A stretch of DNA of 6,347 nt from Prevotellaceae bacterium UBA2718 (GTDB lineage Bacteria; Bacteroidota; Bacteroidia; Bacteroidales; Bacteroidaceae): positions 3,475 through 9,821 of the forward strand of contig DEKQ01000056.1 in NCBI GenBank assembly GCA_002353975.1, read 5' to 3'. Numbering within the stretch: the stretch's first letter is position 1; the number at the start of each line of letters is the position of its first letter. Made by a program: the position numbers and the translations under genes. Positions 5,411 to 6,347 of this stretch are shown here, piece by piece. Under the pieces are notes generated by a model that worked only from the letters and a program-made list of their open reading frames with translations, searched no databases and was not told where the DNA came from.

Positions 5411-6347
5411 ATGAAAAGCATTTCATTGGATATCACAAAGGCGCAACAGTTTCTTCCTGCCGGCGCCGTGACAGGTTACAAAGATGACGTGATGAAAGCA
5501 CAGCAGGCCCTTGAGGACGGCACTGTGCCCGGAAGCGATTTCCTCGGATGGCTGCATCTGCCATCAAGCATCACACCTGAGTTTATAAAGGAAGTGAAAG
5601 CAGCTGCTGAGGTGCTGCGCTCTAAGGCTGAAGTGATTGTGGTAGCCGGCATCGGCGGCTCATATCTCGGCCCACGCGCAGTGATAGAGGGCATCTGCAA
5701 CACTTTCACATGGCTCATACAGGACAAGAAGAACCCCATCGTTGTCTTTGCAGGCAACAATATCGGCGAGGACTATCTGGCTGAGTTAACCGAATATCTC
5801 AAGACCAAGACGTTCGCCATCATAAACATCTCTAAGTCAGGCACAACCACAGAGACAGCCCTTACATTCCGTCTGCTGAAGACACAGCTGGAGGCTCAGG
5901 TGGGCAAAGCTGCGGCAAAGGATCTCATCGTGGCCGTTACCGACGCCAAGAGAGGTGCTGCACGCACTTGTGCTGACAAGGAAGGCTACAAGACATTCGT
6001 TATTCCTGATGACGTGGGCGGACGTTTCTCTGTCCTCACACCTGTGGGACTGCTGCCTATAGCATGTGCCGGCATAGACATCGAGCAACTCGTTGCCGGA
6101 GCACAGGCAATGGAGAAGCAGTGTGCTGTCAGCGTTCCATTTGAGGAGAACCCCGCAGCTGTCTATGCGGCAGTACGCAATGCTCTCTACAGCAACGGCA
6201 AGAAGATAGAAATCCTCATCAACTACCAGCCTAAGCTGCACTATTACGCAGAGTGGTGGAAGCAGCTCTTCGGCGAGAGCGAGGGCAAGGACCACAAGGG
6301 CATCTTCCCCGCCAGCTGCGACTTCACCACCGACCTCCACTCCATGG
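5411..6347 (+). CDS. pgi: Glucose-6-phosphate isomerase, C-terminus missing
   Basis: The first 312 residues of phosphoglucose isomerase, which interconverts glucose 6-phosphate and fructose 6-phosphate in cytosolic glycolysis and gluconeogenesis. No stop codon occurs before the window ends; the related bacterial form is about 445-450 residues, so roughly 70% is present. The first SIS domain shows VAGIGGSYLGPRA (78-90) and ISKSGTTTET (140-149), the sugar-phosphate loops. VIPDDVGGRFSVLTPVG (197-213) contains the classic PGI signature with Gly-Gly-Arg-Phe-Ser. YYAEWWKQLFGESEGK (278-293) carries the conserved Glu/Gln-Leu/Glu-Ser region near the active site, and FTTDLHSM (305-312) opens the FTTDLHSMGQ motif. 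The second signature (QxGVE) lies beyond the edge. ATG 5411 gives MKSISLDI, a normal start for this short bacterial PGI type. It may share a transcript with the sigma gene just upstream. Confidence 0.96.
   Translation, partial: MKSISLDITKAQQFLPAGAVTGYKDDVMKAQQALEDGTVPGSDFLGWLHLPSSITPEFIKEVKAAAEVLRSKAEVIVVAGIGGSYLGPRAVIEGICNTFTWLIQDKKNPIVVFAGNNIGEDYLAELTEYLKTKTFAIINISKSGTTTETALTFRLLKTQLEAQVGKAAAKDLIVAVTDAKRGAARTCADKEGYKTFVIPDDVGGRFSVLTPVGLLPIACAGIDIEQLVAGAQAMEKQCAVSVPFEENPAAVYAAVRNALYSNGKKIEILINYQPKLHYYAEWWKQLFGESEGKDHKGIFPASCDFTTDLHSM

Noticed and set aside
5837..6340. Minus-strand 167-codon open frame opposite pgi
   Set aside because: It is antisense to conserved isomerase motifs and shows no domain of its own.

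Overview
The window looks like chromosomal DNA of a Bacteroidales bacterium, most likely Prevotellaceae. Four upstream regions carry a -7 box of the Bacteroidetes type (TAnnTTTG followed by C). Most genes lack a Shine-Dalgarno sequence and have A/T-rich leaders instead. The proteins read as typical members of that phylum. Genus and species cannot be fixed from the sequence alone. I see no insertion sequence, phage gene, CRISPR array, tRNA or rRNA.

Layout. Positions 1-1877 are on the minus strand and hold an export module: a TolC-family outer-membrane protein (522-1877) followed 3 nt later by a MacA/HlyD-type periplasmic adaptor (1-518, cut by the window edge). The inner-membrane pump is presumably just beyond position 1. 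Positions 1878-1983 form a compact divergent promoter region. From 1984 everything is on the plus strand: 5-formyltetrahydrofolate cyclo-ligase (1984-2547), a long RelA/SpoT homologue (2653-4548), a sigma-70/ECF-type sigma factor (4757-5356) and the first 312 codons of glucose-6-phosphate isomerase (5411-6347, cut by the edge).

How they work together. The plus-strand genes mix housekeeping metabolism (folate, glycolysis) with global regulation ((p)ppGpp turnover and a sigma factor). The RelA/SpoT homologue has an intact hydrolase domain, but several synthetase catalytic positions are replaced, so it is probably a (p)ppGpp hydrolase rather than a synthetase. Its promoter and that of the sigma gene share the same arrangement: a GTTAA direct repeat with a 10-bp period, an ATGGTT block and a CTAnCTTTG -7 box, all at identical spacing. 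This suggests common control. The sigma and isomerase genes are 54 nt apart with no visible promoter or terminator between them and may be co-transcribed.

The window is mostly ordinary core genome. The observations most worth a second look are the altered synthetase site of the RelA/SpoT protein, the shared promoter architecture, and the apparently leaderless cyclo-ligase transcript. I found no convincing undescribed multi-gene system.
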